Origin: Nocardioides carbamazepini
GTDB taxonomy: Bacteria > Actinomycetota > Actinomycetes > Propionibacteriales > Nocardioidaceae
Length of the DNA stretch: 64,000 nt
Direction of reading: 5' to 3'
Assembly (NCBI RefSeq): GCF_024614185.1
Contig: NZ_JAHTLF010000018.1
Coordinates: 841,821-905,820 of the forward strand
Position 1 is the first letter of the stretch. Each line of letters begins with the position of its first letter. Under the pieces are notes generated by a model. The model was not told the DNA's origin. It saw nothing but the letters and a program-made list of their open reading frames with translations, and did not search any database. This document shows, one piece after another, positions 1 through 7,954 of this stretch. A program made the translations under genes and the position numbers.

Positions 1-260
1 GTCAGCCGGTCGACCTGGTCGGAGAGGTTCTGGTAGCGGGCCTCCACCTTCCGGTAGTCCGCGGCCTCGCCCTCGACCAGTCCGGACAGGTCGGTGTAGC
101 GGCCCGGGCGGAGGTCGGAACCCTCGCTGTTGGTGGCCGAGACCGCGAGCAGCGCACCGCTGAGGAGGACGACGGCAGGGGTGCCCACCCGCCAGGCGAG
201 TGAGCGCCGGGCCGCCTCGGGTCGGCGGCCTGTCGTACCTCCGGCATGGGTACCCGTCAT
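1..260 (-). CDS. DUF881 family protein, N-terminal part (runs off window)
   Basis: The minus strand reads from an ATG at 260 as MTGTHAGGTTGRRPEAARRS, then a hydrophobic signal/anchor segment (about residues 23-44), then a region resembling the predicted coiled coil of DUF881 proteins (ending ...YQNLSDQVDRLT at the window edge). DUF881 proteins are membrane-anchored, of unknown function, and lie beside crgA near the origin in many actinobacteria (Rv0012-like position), which fits the divergent crgA gene next door. Only about 86 codons are present. Function is not known; the family call rests mostly on context and architecture. Confidence 0.7.
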   Translation of the reverse strand, partial: MTGTHAGGTTGRRPEAARRSLAWRVGTPAVVLLSGALLAVSATNSEGSDLRPGRYTDLSGLVEGEAADYRKVEARYQNLSDQVDRL

Positions 261-337
261 ACTGACAGTGTCCACCACCACTGTCGAACGCCCCCACCGG
301 GCGCGCTCGACCCCTGAAACCGACCGAGGAGCCACCC

Positions 338-844
338 GTGGCGAAGTCGTCCCGCCTGTCGAAGCGCAAGGAGCGCGAAGTCTTCGGCGACCCGGATCGT
401 GGCCCCGTCATGAGCATCCGGTTCGCCCTCGCCCTGGTGCTCGTCCTCGGCGGCATCGCCTGGATCCTGTACTACTACTTCGGCGTCCGGCCGACCGACG
501 GCTTCGGCAGCATCGGCTCCGACGGCAAGGTCCGCCAGCCCGGCGGCCCATCGTTCCTCGCGGATCTCGAGGGGAAGAACTACCTGATCGGGTTCATCGC
601 GTTCTTCCTCGGCCTGATGATCTCCGCCCACCCCAAGACCCCACTCGGCCGCGGCCGTGGCGTCGTGGTCGGGATGCTGGCCTGCTTCATCATCGGCCTG
701 ATCTGGATCTGCATCTTCTACATCTTCCTCACCGGCGACGACCCCAAGACCATCCCGATCATGAGCGACCTGGGCCAGAAGAACCTCTTCGTCGGCATCG
801 CGTTCATGGCCGTCGGCTTCGCCTTCGCCACCCGCTGGGAGTAG
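338..844 (+). CDS. crgA: CrgA-like cell division protein with two tandem CrgA units
   Basis: CrgA is a small septum-associated membrane protein that helps recruit peptidoglycan synthesis machinery in actinobacteria; family members are usually about 80-95 residues with two TM helices. This one has 168 residues. It shows a basic N-terminus (MAKSSRLSKRKERE), then unit 1 (about 23-100: GPVMSIRFALALVL, then GKNYLIGFIAFFLGLMI) and unit 2 (about 108-168: GVVVGMLACFIIGL, then QKNLFVGIAFMAVGFAFATRWE split by loop IMSDLG). Unit 2 ends in the family's TRW signature; unit 1 keeps the N-x-x-IGF and GLMI pattern but not TRW. Four TM helices are expected instead of two. The gene is divergent from the DUF881 gene, as is usual near oriC. 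Confidence 0.85.
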   Translation: MAKSSRLSKRKEREVFGDPDRGPVMSIRFALALVLVLGGIAWILYYYFGVRPTDGFGSIGSDGKVRQPGGPSFLADLEGKNYLIGFIAFFLGLMISAHPKTPLGRGRGVVVGMLACFIIGLIWICIFYIFLTGDDPKTIPIMSDLGQKNLFVGIAFMAVGFAFATRWE

Positions 845-915
845 GCCTCACCGAGACCTTCCGTACGACGCCGCGCCGGCGGACCCACCGTGGTCCCCGG
901 CGCGGCGCTCGTTTT

Positions 916-1014
916 CCCCAGGCTTGTCCACAGCTGGGGAGAACTACCGCGGTGTAACTCACCCGGCCGCCCCGGCAAAACACACCGGTGTGATTCGTCC
1001 ACAGCGGTGGAGAA
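916..1014. promoter_or_regulatory. Cluster of DnaA-box-like sites between crgA and the rhomboid gene
   Basis: TTGTCCACA (924-932) matches the actinobacterial DnaA box perfectly, TCGTCCACA (995-1003) differs by one base, and GGTGGAGAA (about 1006-1014, reverse strand) is a weaker match. The first box sits in the loop of an inverted repeat CCCCAG (916-921) / CTGGGG (934-939), which may also act as a weak crgA terminator; there is no T-tract. This lies about 54 kb from the dnaA-dnaN gap. Whether DnaA binds here is an inference. Confidence 0.45.
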
Positions 1015-1031
1015 CCCTGGGGATAACCGGC

Positions 1032-1952
1032 TCAGCTGAGCACGACGGTGCGCAGCACCGTGGCGACGACGAGCGCGGCGCCGATCGCCGTGAGGCCGGC
1101 CACCTGGAGCGCCGTACGCCGCTCCTTGGGGGCGAAGACGAGCACCGCGGCGATGGCGGCCCCACCGACCAGGCCGCCGAAGTGACCCTGCCAGGAGACG
1201 TTCGGGAGGGAGAATGTGAGGACGACGTTGAGGCCGATCCACATCAGCAGGCTCTGCACGTTGCCGCCGACCTTGAGGCCGACCACGACGAGCGCGCCCA
1301 TCAGGCCGAAGACGGCGCCGGAGGCGCCCACGGTGGTGGTCTGCTCGCCGGAGAGCCAGTAGACGGCGACGGATCCGGCGAGGCCGGAGAGCAGGTAGAG
1401 GGCCAGGTAGCGGCCGCGGCCGAAGAGGGACTCCAGCTGTGGGCCCAGCACCCACAGGGCGAGCATGTTGAAGCCGAGGTGCAGCGGCCCGACATGCGTG
1501 AACATCGAGGTGAGCAGCTGCCAGGGGGCGCCGTCGCTGACGCCGGCGGCCCAGTGGGCGGTGGTGCCGGACTGACACGACGCCTTGTCCACGAACGGGT
1601 ACCACCCGCCGTTGCTCTCGCGGCAGGCCCCCCGGGCCGCGAGCGCGAACAGCTCGTAGAGCCGGCTGCCGTAGCGGCCGGACGCCATGATCGCGACCCA
1701 GACGACGACGTTGATGCCGATCAGCGCGATGGAGACGACGCCGGGATTGCCCGTGATCCGGCCGCCGTACGCCGTCTTCGCCTGCCGCACGGAACGGTTG
1801 CCCTCGGCGATGCAGTCGGGGCACTGGAAGCCGACGGCCGCGTCGCGCATGCAGTCGGGGCAGATCGGGCGCTCGCAGCGCTGGCAGCGGATCCAGGTCT
1901 CACGGTCGGAGTGCCGGTAGCAGGTCGGCACTCCGACCGGAGGGGTGCTCAT
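1032..1952 (-). CDS. Rhomboid family intramembrane serine protease with N-terminal zinc-binding motif
   Basis: Rhomboids cleave substrate TM helices inside the membrane using a Ser-His dyad. The 306-residue protein has the nucleophile motif GASGAVFG (Ser211) and a conserved His in WQGHFGG (His257), with HLGFNMLALW in the helix-2/4 region. The first 50 residues hold a B-box-like cysteine/histidine cluster (C11, H14, C23, C26, C31, C34, C44, C47), common in actinobacterial rhomboids. An extracytoplasmic loop (about 91-140) has two cysteines (C110, C126) that could form a disulfide. The start is 10 nt after the cyclophilin stop with no clear Shine-Dalgarno, so translational coupling to that gene is likely. 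Substrate unknown. Confidence 0.92.
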   Translation of the reverse strand: MSTPPVGVPTCYRHSDRETWIRCQRCERPICPDCMRDAAVGFQCPDCIAEGNRSVRQAKTAYGGRITGNPGVVSIALIGINVVVWVAIMASGRYGSRLYELFALAARGACRESNGGWYPFVDKASCQSGTTAHWAAGVSDGAPWQLLTSMFTHVGPLHLGFNMLALWVLGPQLESLFGRGRYLALYLLSGLAGSVAVYWLSGEQTTTVGASGAVFGLMGALVVVGLKVGGNVQSLLMWIGLNVVLTFSLPNVSWQGHFGGLVGGAAIAAVLVFAPKERRTALQVAGLTAIGAALVVATVLRTVVLS

Positions 1953-1962
1953 GGGGGAAGGG

Positions 1963-2472
1963 TCAGCCGACGATCTCGACGGACTCGATCACGACCGGCT
2001 CGGCCGGCGCGTCGTTGCGGCCGGTCTGCACGGCCGCGATGGCGTCGACGACGTCACGGCCCGCCTGGTCGGCGACCTCGCCGAAGATCGTGTGCTTGAA
2101 GTTCAGCCACGTGGTCGCCCCGACGGTGATGAAGAACTGCGAGCCGTTGGTGCCCGGGCCGGCGTTCGCCATGGCGAGCAGGTAGGGCTTGTCGAAGGTC
2201 AGCTCGGGGTGCGGCTCGTCCTTGAAGGTGTAGCCGGGGCCGCCGGTGCCGGTGCCGAGCGGGCAGCCGCCCTGGATCATGAAGCCGGGGATGACCCGGT
2301 GGAAGGTGAGGCCGTCGTAGAACGGGCCAGTCCCACCGTTGCCGGCGTCGTAGGCCTTCTCGCCCGTGGCGAGGCCGGTGAAGTTGGCGACCGTCTCCGG
2401 CGCGTGGTTCGGGAACAGGTTGAGCGTGATGTCGCCCTTGTTGGTCTTCAGGACGGCCTGCGGCTCTGCCAT
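1963..2472 (-). CDS. ppiA: Cyclophilin-type peptidyl-prolyl cis-trans isomerase
   Basis: 169 residues starting MAEPQAVLKTNKGDITLNLF at 2472; the frame is open further upstream but that extension is low-complexity and antisense to the next gene. The cyclophilin fold is clear: FHRVIPGFMIQGG (catalytic Arg), NGSQFFIT and FGEVADQAG. It catalyses proline isomerisation during protein folding and has no signal peptide, so it is cytoplasmic. It is the first gene of a two-gene minus-strand unit with the rhomboid gene. A cyclophilin in this position relative to crgA and tRNA-Ala is conserved in actinobacteria (PpiA/Rv0009). Confidence 0.93.
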   Translation of the reverse strand: MAEPQAVLKTNKGDITLNLFPNHAPETVANFTGLATGEKAYDAGNGGTGPFYDGLTFHRVIPGFMIQGGCPLGTGTGGPGYTFKDEPHPELTFDKPYLLAMANAGPGTNGSQFFITVGATTWLNFKHTIFGEVADQAGRDVVDAIAAVQTGRNDAPAEPVVIESVEIVG

Positions 2473-2647
2473 GGAAGTGCCTCGTCTCCAGCTGATGGGG
2501 ATGTGGTGCGGAACGAACTCGATCCTACTGACGAGGCGCGCACGAACCACAGGCCCGGCGGGTGTACCTACCGGGGGCAACGTGGTGGGATGGACCCGTC
2601 GGCCCGCCCGGGCTGACGGATCGCCGCACGGCGAAGGAGGCTCGGGA

Positions 2648-2977
2648 ATGGGAAAGCTGAAGAAGCTGGTGGTCCTCGGGGCGCTGGGAGCGCTCGTGTC
2701 GGCGGTGGCCAAGAGGCTGCAGGCCGGTGGCGCCGACGAGGCCTCGCTGTGGCAGTCCGCACCGAACCCGCCGACCCCGCCGCTGCCGCCGGACTCACCC
2801 GAGCCCCCGGCCCCGCCCGCGCCCCCCGCGCCGGCGCCCGACGAGCTGCTGGTCGACAACGCGCCCGAGCCGATCGACGAGCCCGCCGACATGCCGGCGC
2901 CGCCGGCGGACCAGGTCCCGCCGCCCCCGACACCCGACCCGCTGACCGACCCGCTCCCGGAGGAGCCGCAGAAGTAG
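2648..2977 (+). CDS. Small DLW-39-like protein with long proline-rich tail
   Basis: 109 residues from the ATG at 2648, preceded by a strong AAGGAGG (2634-2640, 7-nt spacing). The first ~40 residues, MGKLKKLVVLGALGALVSAV then AKRLQ...DEASLWQSA, have the same plan as the 41-residue DLW-39 family protein at 43994-44119: basic start, one hydrophobic helix, basic patch, acidic stretch ending in LW. The remaining ~70 residues are mostly Pro, Ala, Asp and Glu (PPAPPAPPAPAP-type runs), expected to be disordered. Function is unknown. I read it as a divergent paralogue with a proline-rich extension; codon periodicity and the RBS make it a real gene. Confidence 0.7.
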   Translation: MGKLKKLVVLGALGALVSAVAKRLQAGGADEASLWQSAPNPPTPPLPPDSPEPPAPPAPPAPAPDELLVDNAPEPIDEPADMPAPPADQVPPPPTPDPLTDPLPEEPQK

Positions 2978-2980
2978 GGC

Positions 2981-4171
2981 TCAGACCCCGGCCGGGACCG
3001 GGCGACCGGCAAGGCTCAGCACCGCGGCCAGACCGATCGCCGCGGTGACGAGTGCCGCGACCGGCGGCCAGCCGTACCACTCCGCAACGAGCGCACCGCA
3101 GGCGGTGCCGAGGCTCCCCCCGACGAAGTACACGGCCATGTAGGCACTGTTGAACCGCGCCGGTGCGCCCGGGTCGATGGCGAGGACGGTGCTCTGGTTC
3201 GCGACCTGGGCCGCGAACAGCCCCACGTCGACGGTCGCCAGGCAGGCGATGACGAGCAGCGGGCTGTCCAGGGCGACGGCGGACGCGGCGGCGGCGAGAC
3301 CTGCCGGCGCGAGCCCGAGCAGGATCACCCGCCGCGGACCGACCCGGTCGGTCCATACGCCGGCGAGCCGGGTGGCGGCGAGCCCGGACAGGCCGGCGAG
3401 GGCGTAGAGGCCGATCCGCTCCGCCGAGTACGAGTACGGCGGCGCGGACAGTGCGACCGCGAGCCCGGCCCACAGGGCGCAGAAGGCGAAGAACCACAGC
3501 GCACCGCGACCGGAGGCGACCCGCAGCTCGCCGTACCGCACGAACAGCCCGGGCAGGGCACGCAGGCCGGCGAGGAGTCCGCCCTCGGTCGTCGCGGGTC
3601 GCGTCGGGAGCAGGCGCAGGCAGCAGACCGCCACGAGCACGCAGGTCAGGGCCACCAGCCCGAGCATCATCCGCCAGCCGAGCTGCTCGGAGAGCCAGCC
3701 ACCGACGATCCGGCCGGCGAGGATGCCTCCCGCGATGCCGGCGGTGACGGTGCCGAGGACGGTCGCCCGGCGGCGCACCGGTGCCATCCGGCCCGCGAGG
3801 GAGCTGAGTCCGGCGCCGACGGCCGAGAACGCTCCGGTCACGCAGAGCGCGACGCCCAGCAGCAGCACGTCGCCCGCCACCGCGGTCAGGAGCAGTGTGC
3901 CCGCGAGCGCCGCGAACGCGGCGGCGAGCAGCCGGCTCGGCGGGTGCCGGTCCACGAGCGGGACCAGGACGACGAGCCCGACCAGGTAGCCCACAGGTCC
4001 CCCGGCGAAGGCCAGCCCGATCGTGCCGAGGTCCGTGCGCAGCGCCTCCGCCACGTCCGCGACCGCCGGCTGCAGCAGGTAGGTGGTGGAGGTGCCCAGG
4101 GCCGCGGCCAGGGCGAGGAAGGCGACGAGCCCGCCGTTCGGGCCCGCCTCGTCGAGTGTCTCGGTCGTCAT
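2981..4171 (-). CDS. MFS transporter (YnfM-like efflux type)
   Basis: 396 residues with 12 predicted TM helices in two bundles split by a loop around residues 190-205 (RLLPTRPATTEGG). The motif-A-like loop PLVDRHPPSRLL after helix 2 and its counterpart WTDRVGPRRVIL in the C-terminal half mark the major facilitator superfamily; RFNSAYMAVYFVGGSLG resembles the helix-10/11 region of YnfM-type drug or metabolite exporters. Substrate cannot be told. Its 3' end faces the 3' end of the small proline-rich gene with a 3-nt gap, so the two transcripts converge. Confidence 0.85.
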   Translation of the reverse strand: MTTETLDEAGPNGGLVAFLALAAALGTSTTYLLQPAVADVAEALRTDLGTIGLAFAGGPVGYLVGLVVLVPLVDRHPPSRLLAAAFAALAGTLLLTAVAGDVLLLGVALCVTGAFSAVGAGLSSLAGRMAPVRRRATVLGTVTAGIAGGILAGRIVGGWLSEQLGWRMMLGLVALTCVLVAVCCLRLLPTRPATTEGGLLAGLRALPGLFVRYGELRVASGRGALWFFAFCALWAGLAVALSAPPYSYSAERIGLYALAGLSGLAATRLAGVWTDRVGPRRVILLGLAPAGLAAAASAVALDSPLLVIACLATVDVGLFAAQVANQSTVLAIDPGAPARFNSAYMAVYFVGGSLGTACGALVAEWYGWPPVAALVTAAIGLAAVLSLAGRPVPAGV

Positions 4172-4241
4172 GACGACGACCGTAGGAAGGCCGGATCAGG
4201 GATGCTGGCGGGAATCCGACCTCACCGTCGGCTGACCCCGA

Positions 4242-4577
4242 TCAGGGAGCGGCGAGCTCCGGGTTGTCCTCGCGCAGCCGCTGGGCCACCCGGCGCTCGA
4301 CCCAGAAGATCAGGCCGGGGATCAGGCCGGCCACCAGCATCAGCAGCAGCTGGGGGATCGTCCAGCGCGCCTTCTGGGTGAGGAGGAAGGCGACGACGAC
4401 GTAGATGATGTAGATCCAGCCGTGGATCAGCCAGATCGGGGTGAGGTCGTCACCGAGCTGCTGCAGCGTGGTGCCGTCCTCGAGCAGGTACTTCAGCACC
4501 GAGCCGACCGTGCCGACGAGCAGGAGTACGCCGACCACGAGCGCGAGCGCGCGGTAGACGGTGAAGAGCTTGGTCAC
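4242..4577 (-). CDS. DUF3817 domain membrane protein
   Basis: 111 residues from a GTG at 4577: VTKLFTVYRALALVVGVLLL, then IWLIHGWIYIIYVVVAFLLT and PQLLLMLVAGLIPGLIFWVE, three TM helices typical of DUF3817 (YdgC-type integral membrane) proteins. The GTG overlaps the SURF1 stop codon by four bases (GTGA, 4574-4577), so the two are translated together. The family has no proven activity, but coupling to a cytochrome oxidase assembly factor suggests a membrane or respiratory context. Confidence 0.85.
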   Translation of the reverse strand: MTKLFTVYRALALVVGVLLLVGTVGSVLKYLLEDGTTLQQLGDDLTPIWLIHGWIYIIYVVVAFLLTQKARWTIPQLLLMLVAGLIPGLIFWVERRVAQRLREDNPELAAP

Positions 4578-5368
4578 GGCTCCGAGGGTACGACGACGTC
4601 CTCGGCGTCCTCGGCGTCGGCCTCCTCGACGGCCCGCTCGGCCGTGGCGTCGCGCACGTAGCGGAACCACAGGAAGGCCGCGAACGCCGCGAAGACCCAC
4701 CACTCGATGGCGTACAGGAGGTTGCGCAGCCCGGTGAACCGGCTGGCCTCCGGGAGCTGGTCGAGGGTCGCGCCGTCGAGGCCGGCGGCCGCGTCGCCGG
4801 CGAGCGGCTCCTCCGCGATGACGTAGGCGCCGTAGAGATCCTGGTCGACGCGCTGCACGAGGTCGGCGATCCGCAGCTCCGGGAGGACGTCGTCGCTCGG
4901 GTCGTCGTCGACCTGGCCGCTGCCCTCCGGCGGCTGCAGCCAGCCGCGGAGGTCGACCTCGCCGGCCGGCGGTGCGGGCAGGGTGGCCAGGTCGGTGCCC
5001 TCGGGGACCCACCCCCGGACCACCGGTACGGCGGGAGCGGCTGCGTCACCGACCGTGATCGGCGTGACCAGCCAGCCGCCGTCGGCTCCGGCCGCACTGG
5101 CGCGGCCGGACACCAGGACGGTGCCCTCGGGCAGGAAGGTGCCGCGGACGTCGACCGGGCGGCCGAGTCCGGCGGTCGGGAACGGGTCGTCGGGACCGAT
5201 CACGTCGCCGATCGGCACCGGGTCGGCCTGGGTGAGGTCGACCCGCTCGGCGGCGCGGCGGGCCTGGTAGGCGTCGTACTGCCACCCGCCCATGCCGACG
5301 GCGATCCCGACGCAGAGGAGGCCGAGCAGGTGGGCACCCCACAACCGCACGCTCCACCACCGGACCAC
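4574..5368 (-). CDS. SURF1 family cytochrome oxidase assembly protein
   Basis: 264 residues with the SURF1 topology: TM1 at about 8-28 (WGAHLLGLLCVGIAVGMGGW), the WQYDAYQARR motif just after it, a large extracytoplasmic domain with RPVDVRGTF, GGWLVTPI and VPVVRGWVP, and TM2 near 226-243 (YAIEWWVFAAFAAFLWF). SURF1/Shy1 proteins assist haem a insertion into subunit I of aa3-type cytochrome c oxidase. It is the promoter-proximal gene of a pair with the DUF3817 gene. Confidence 0.92.
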   Translation of the reverse strand: MVRWWSVRLWGAHLLGLLCVGIAVGMGGWQYDAYQARRAAERVDLTQADPVPIGDVIGPDDPFPTAGLGRPVDVRGTFLPEGTVLVSGRASAAGADGGWLVTPITVGDAAAPAVPVVRGWVPEGTDLATLPAPPAGEVDLRGWLQPPEGSGQVDDDPSDDVLPELRIADLVQRVDQDLYGAYVIAEEPLAGDAAAGLDGATLDQLPEASRFTGLRNLLYAIEWWVFAAFAAFLWFRYVRDATAERAVEEADAEDAEDVVVPSEP

Positions 5369-5714
5369 ACCTGCAGCCTACGAGGCGACGCCTCGACGGC
5401 CCGGCGCGGGCCGGCACTTTCGCCGTACCTGTCCGGGCGCCCTCTGCGCCGGTTCGGCAAACTCCTCGGTCGACCGCGTAAGGAAGCCGGCCCGAGCGCG
5501 TCTCCTGTGTACCGGTCGCCACGGGTCCCCAACACGACGGCGGCCGGTCCGGGTCGCTGCTGGGGGGAGGGCGACCTGCAGGGGGCGGGACTCTCCGCAC
5601 CACCTTCGCTGCCGGGCTGTACATCCCACAGGCAGCTCGGCAGCGAAGGACTCCTGTCAGCACGACTGGTATGACCACTTGACCAGTTGACTGCCTCGGC
5701 CTACGGTGACGCCC
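5369..5714. other. Intergenic region between SURF1 and the GntR gene
   Basis: 346 bases that must hold promoters for the two divergent units. The right end carries a recognisable promoter/operator (listed separately). In the rest I see open frames only of the random high-GC type, without ribosome-binding sites or protein-like composition, and no RNA gene. Confidence 0.6.
5667..5707 (+). promoter_or_regulatory. Promoter with GntR/FCD-type operator; likely leaderless start
   Basis: TTGACC (5679-5684) and TACGGT (5702-5707) are spaced 17 bases apart, which puts transcription start at or next to the ATG at 5715, so the mRNA is probably leaderless. A palindrome TGGTATGACCA (5667-5677), the kind of site bound by FadR/FCD-type GntR regulators, sits just upstream of the -35 box, and GACCAGTTGAC lies in the spacer. 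Autoregulation by the GntR protein is a reasonable inference. Confidence 0.5.
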
Positions 5715-6437
5715 ATGGCCCTGCGTCCCGTGACCCGTCGCTCCGTCTCCGACCAGGTCTTCGACCAGCTCCTCGACGACGTCGTCGACGGCGAGCTCGC
5801 GGCCGGCGAGCCGCTGCCGAGCGAGCGCCGGCTGGCGGAGGTGCTCGGCATCTCCCGGCCCGCGGTGCGCGAGGCGCTGCAGCGCATCGCCCAGACCGGG
5901 CTGGTGGAGGTCCGCCACGGCGGCGCCACCCTGGTCCGCGACTTCCGCCGTGCGGCCGGGCTGGACCTGCTGCCGCGGCTGCTCGTCCGCGGGGGCGCCC
6001 TCGACACCGCGATCGGCCGCAGCGTGATCGAGGCCCGGGCCGAGGTCGGCCCCGGCATCGCCGCCCTGGCGGCCGAGCGGGGCGGGCCGGCGCTCGCCGC
6101 CGGCCTGGACGCCGTCACAGACGCCATGACCACCACCACCGACGCCACGGCCTGGCAGGTGCTCGCCCTCGACTACTGGGACCTGCTCGTCGACGGGGCC
6201 GACTCGATGGTGTTCCGGCTGATGTACAACAGCCTGCGCTCCGCCTACGAGCCGGCGCTGCCCGCGCTGGCGACCCTCCTCGCCGACGAGGTCGGCCAGG
6301 TCGAGCCCTACCGGCTGCTCACCGCCGCGATCCGGGCGGGTGACGGGCCGACCGCCCGGGCGGCCGCGGCGCGGGTGCTCACGCCGACGGCCGACACCCT
6401 GCTCGGTGCCTTCGCCGCGATGGAGGCCGACCGGTGA
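5715..6437 (+). CDS. GntR family (FadR/FCD-like) transcriptional regulator
   Basis: 240 residues. The N-terminal winged helix is typical GntR: SVSDQVFDQLLDDVV, then GELAAGEPLPSERRLAEVLG and SRPAVREALQRIAQTGLVE. The C-terminal part is an all-helical effector domain of FCD type (about residues 80-235), though the metal-binding histidines are not evident. I chose the ATG at 5715 because the in-frame GTG at 5706 overlaps the predicted -10 element. It overlaps the next gene by four bases (GTGA), so it probably controls the downstream membrane enzyme as well as itself. Ligand unknown. Confidence 0.85.
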   Translation: MALRPVTRRSVSDQVFDQLLDDVVDGELAAGEPLPSERRLAEVLGISRPAVREALQRIAQTGLVEVRHGGATLVRDFRRAAGLDLLPRLLVRGGALDTAIGRSVIEARAEVGPGIAALAAERGGPALAAGLDAVTDAMTTTTDATAWQVLALDYWDLLVDGADSMVFRLMYNSLRSAYEPALPALATLLADEVGQVEPYRLLTAAIRAGDGPTARAAAARVLTPTADTLLGAFAAMEADR

Positions 6438-7165
6438 GCCCCCGCGAAGCGCACGCGCAGCGCCGGCTGGCGGACGACGAGGCACGCCTCGACAAGTACG
6501 TCGGCGACCGGGCCGCCGGGCGTCGTACCCAGCTCACGATGGGCGCGGTGTTCGCCGAGTTCTGGCGGCACCCGAGCCCCTGGCTGCTCGGCACCTGCCT
6601 GGTCGCGGCGATCACCGGTCGCGTGCTCGCCGGCCGCGGCTCCTGGTGGGAGCTGGCCGTCCCGCTCGGCCTGGTGGCGGTCCTGCCGGTCGTGGAGTGG
6701 GTCGTCCACGTGTTCATCCTGCACTGGAGGCCCCGTCGGCTCGGGCCGGTCACCCTCGACCCGCTGCTGGCGCGCAAGCACCGCGCCCACCACGCCGACC
6801 CGCGCGCGATCCCGCTCGTCTTCATCCCGTGGCAGGCCCAGCTGTGGCTCGCGCCGGCGTGGACCCTGCTGGCGTGGCTGGTCACGCCCACGACGACGGC
6901 GATGTTCACGCTGCTGACGGCGATCTACGCGATCAAGTCCGGCTACGAGTGGACCCACTACCTGCTGCACAGCGACTACCGGCCGAGGTCCGCGTGGTAC
7001 CGCAAGGTCTGGCGCAACCACCGCCTGCACCACTACAAGAGCGAGCACTACTGGTTCACCGTCACCACCGCGGGGACGGCGGACCGGCTGTTCGGCACCG
7101 CCCCGGACCCGAGCACGGTGCCGACGTCCCCGACCGTTCAGCGGCTCCACGACCTCGCGCTGTGA
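6434..7165 (+). CDS. Sterol desaturase / fatty acid hydroxylase superfamily membrane enzyme
   Basis: 243 residues with the di-iron histidine boxes of the family: VVHVFILHW, KHRAHHADP, EWTHYLLHSDY and NHRLHHYKSEHYW, set between hydrophobic helices. Such enzymes hydroxylate or desaturate lipids in the membrane using O2. It starts with GTG inside the stop codon of the GntR gene, making a two-gene operon. The lipid substrate is not indicated by the sequence. Confidence 0.85.
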   Translation: MSPREAHAQRRLADDEARLDKYVGDRAAGRRTQLTMGAVFAEFWRHPSPWLLGTCLVAAITGRVLAGRGSWWELAVPLGLVAVLPVVEWVVHVFILHWRPRRLGPVTLDPLLARKHRAHHADPRAIPLVFIPWQAQLWLAPAWTLLAWLVTPTTTAMFTLLTAIYAIKSGYEWTHYLLHSDYRPRSAWYRKVWRNHRLHHYKSEHYWFTVTTAGTADRLFGTAPDPSTVPTSPTVQRLHDLAL

Positions 7166-7177
7166 CACGCTGACGCC

Positions 7178-7954
7178 GTGCGGATCCACCACCTGAACTG
7201 CGCGACCATGCGGCCGCCGCTCGCTCCCACCATGGTCGCCCACGTGCTGCTCCTCGAGCGCGCGGACGGTCTCGCGCTGGTCGACACCGGCTTCGGCACC
7301 GGCGACCTCGCCGACCGCAGGCGGCTCGGCCGCCCGTTCCTCACCACCGTGCGCCCCGACCTCGACCCGGGCGAGACCGCCCTGGCGCAGGTCAAGGCCC
7401 GCGGCCACGACCCGGCCGAGGTCACCGACATCCTGCTCACCCACCTCGACCTCGACCACGCCGGCGGCATCGGCGACTTCCCGAACGCCCGGGTGCACGT
7501 GCACGCCACCGAGCACGCCGCGGCCACCCGGCCGTCGCTGCGCGAGAAGGCCCGCTACGTGCCGGGCCAGTGGGCGCACGAGGCGCGGTGGTCGCTGCAC
7601 CAGGAGGGCGGTGACGACTGGTTCGGGTTCGCCTCGGTCACGGCGCTCGGCGACGACGTCGTGATCGTCCCGCTGCACGGCCACACCCGCGGCCACGCCG
7701 GGGTCGCCGTACGCCGGGACGACGGGCGCTGGCTGCTCCACGCCGGCGACGCCTTCTTCCACGGCGGGCAGCTGCAGGACCCGCCGACCTGCCCGGCCTC
7801 GCTCGCCGCCTTCCAACGGCTGATGGCCGTCGACAACCGGCAGCGCGTGGCCAACCTCGAGCGGCTCCAGGAGCTGGCCCGCGGCGGCGAGGTCACCGTG
7901 ATCTGCGCCCACGACCAGGCGCAGTACGACGAGCTCAGCTCGGGCAGACCGTGA
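7178..7954 (+). CDS. MBL-fold metallo-hydrolase
   Basis: 258 residues from a GTG 12 nt after the hydroxylase stop. Metallo-beta-lactamase features: LVDTGFGTGD, the metal motif THLDLDHAGG (His89, Asp91, Asp93, His94; the second His of the usual HxHxDH is Asp here), PLHGHTRGHAGV and WLLHAGDAFFHGG. The closest style is the quorum-quenching lactonase / lactone hydrolase group, but specificity cannot be assigned. Its 3' end overlaps the convergent lipoprotein gene by 20 bases. Confidence 0.85.
   Translation: MRIHHLNCATMRPPLAPTMVAHVLLLERADGLALVDTGFGTGDLADRRRLGRPFLTTVRPDLDPGETALAQVKARGHDPAEVTDILLTHLDLDHAGGIGDFPNARVHVHATEHAAATRPSLREKARYVPGQWAHEARWSLHQEGGDDWFGFASVTALGDDVVIVPLHGHTRGHAGVAVRRDDGRWLLHAGDAFFHGGQLQDPPTCPASLAAFQRLMAVDNRQRVANLERLQELARGGEVTVICAHDQAQYDELSSGRP

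Noticed and set aside
1963..3012. Extension of the cyclophilin upstream to 3012
   Set aside because: The added 180 residues are Ser/Gly-rich antisense of the proline-rich gene; MAEPQ at 2472 fits the family start.
5046..6485. Minus-strand open frame running across the SURF1-GntR gap
   Set aside because: Crosses a promoter region and is antisense to the clear GntR gene; no protein-like segments.
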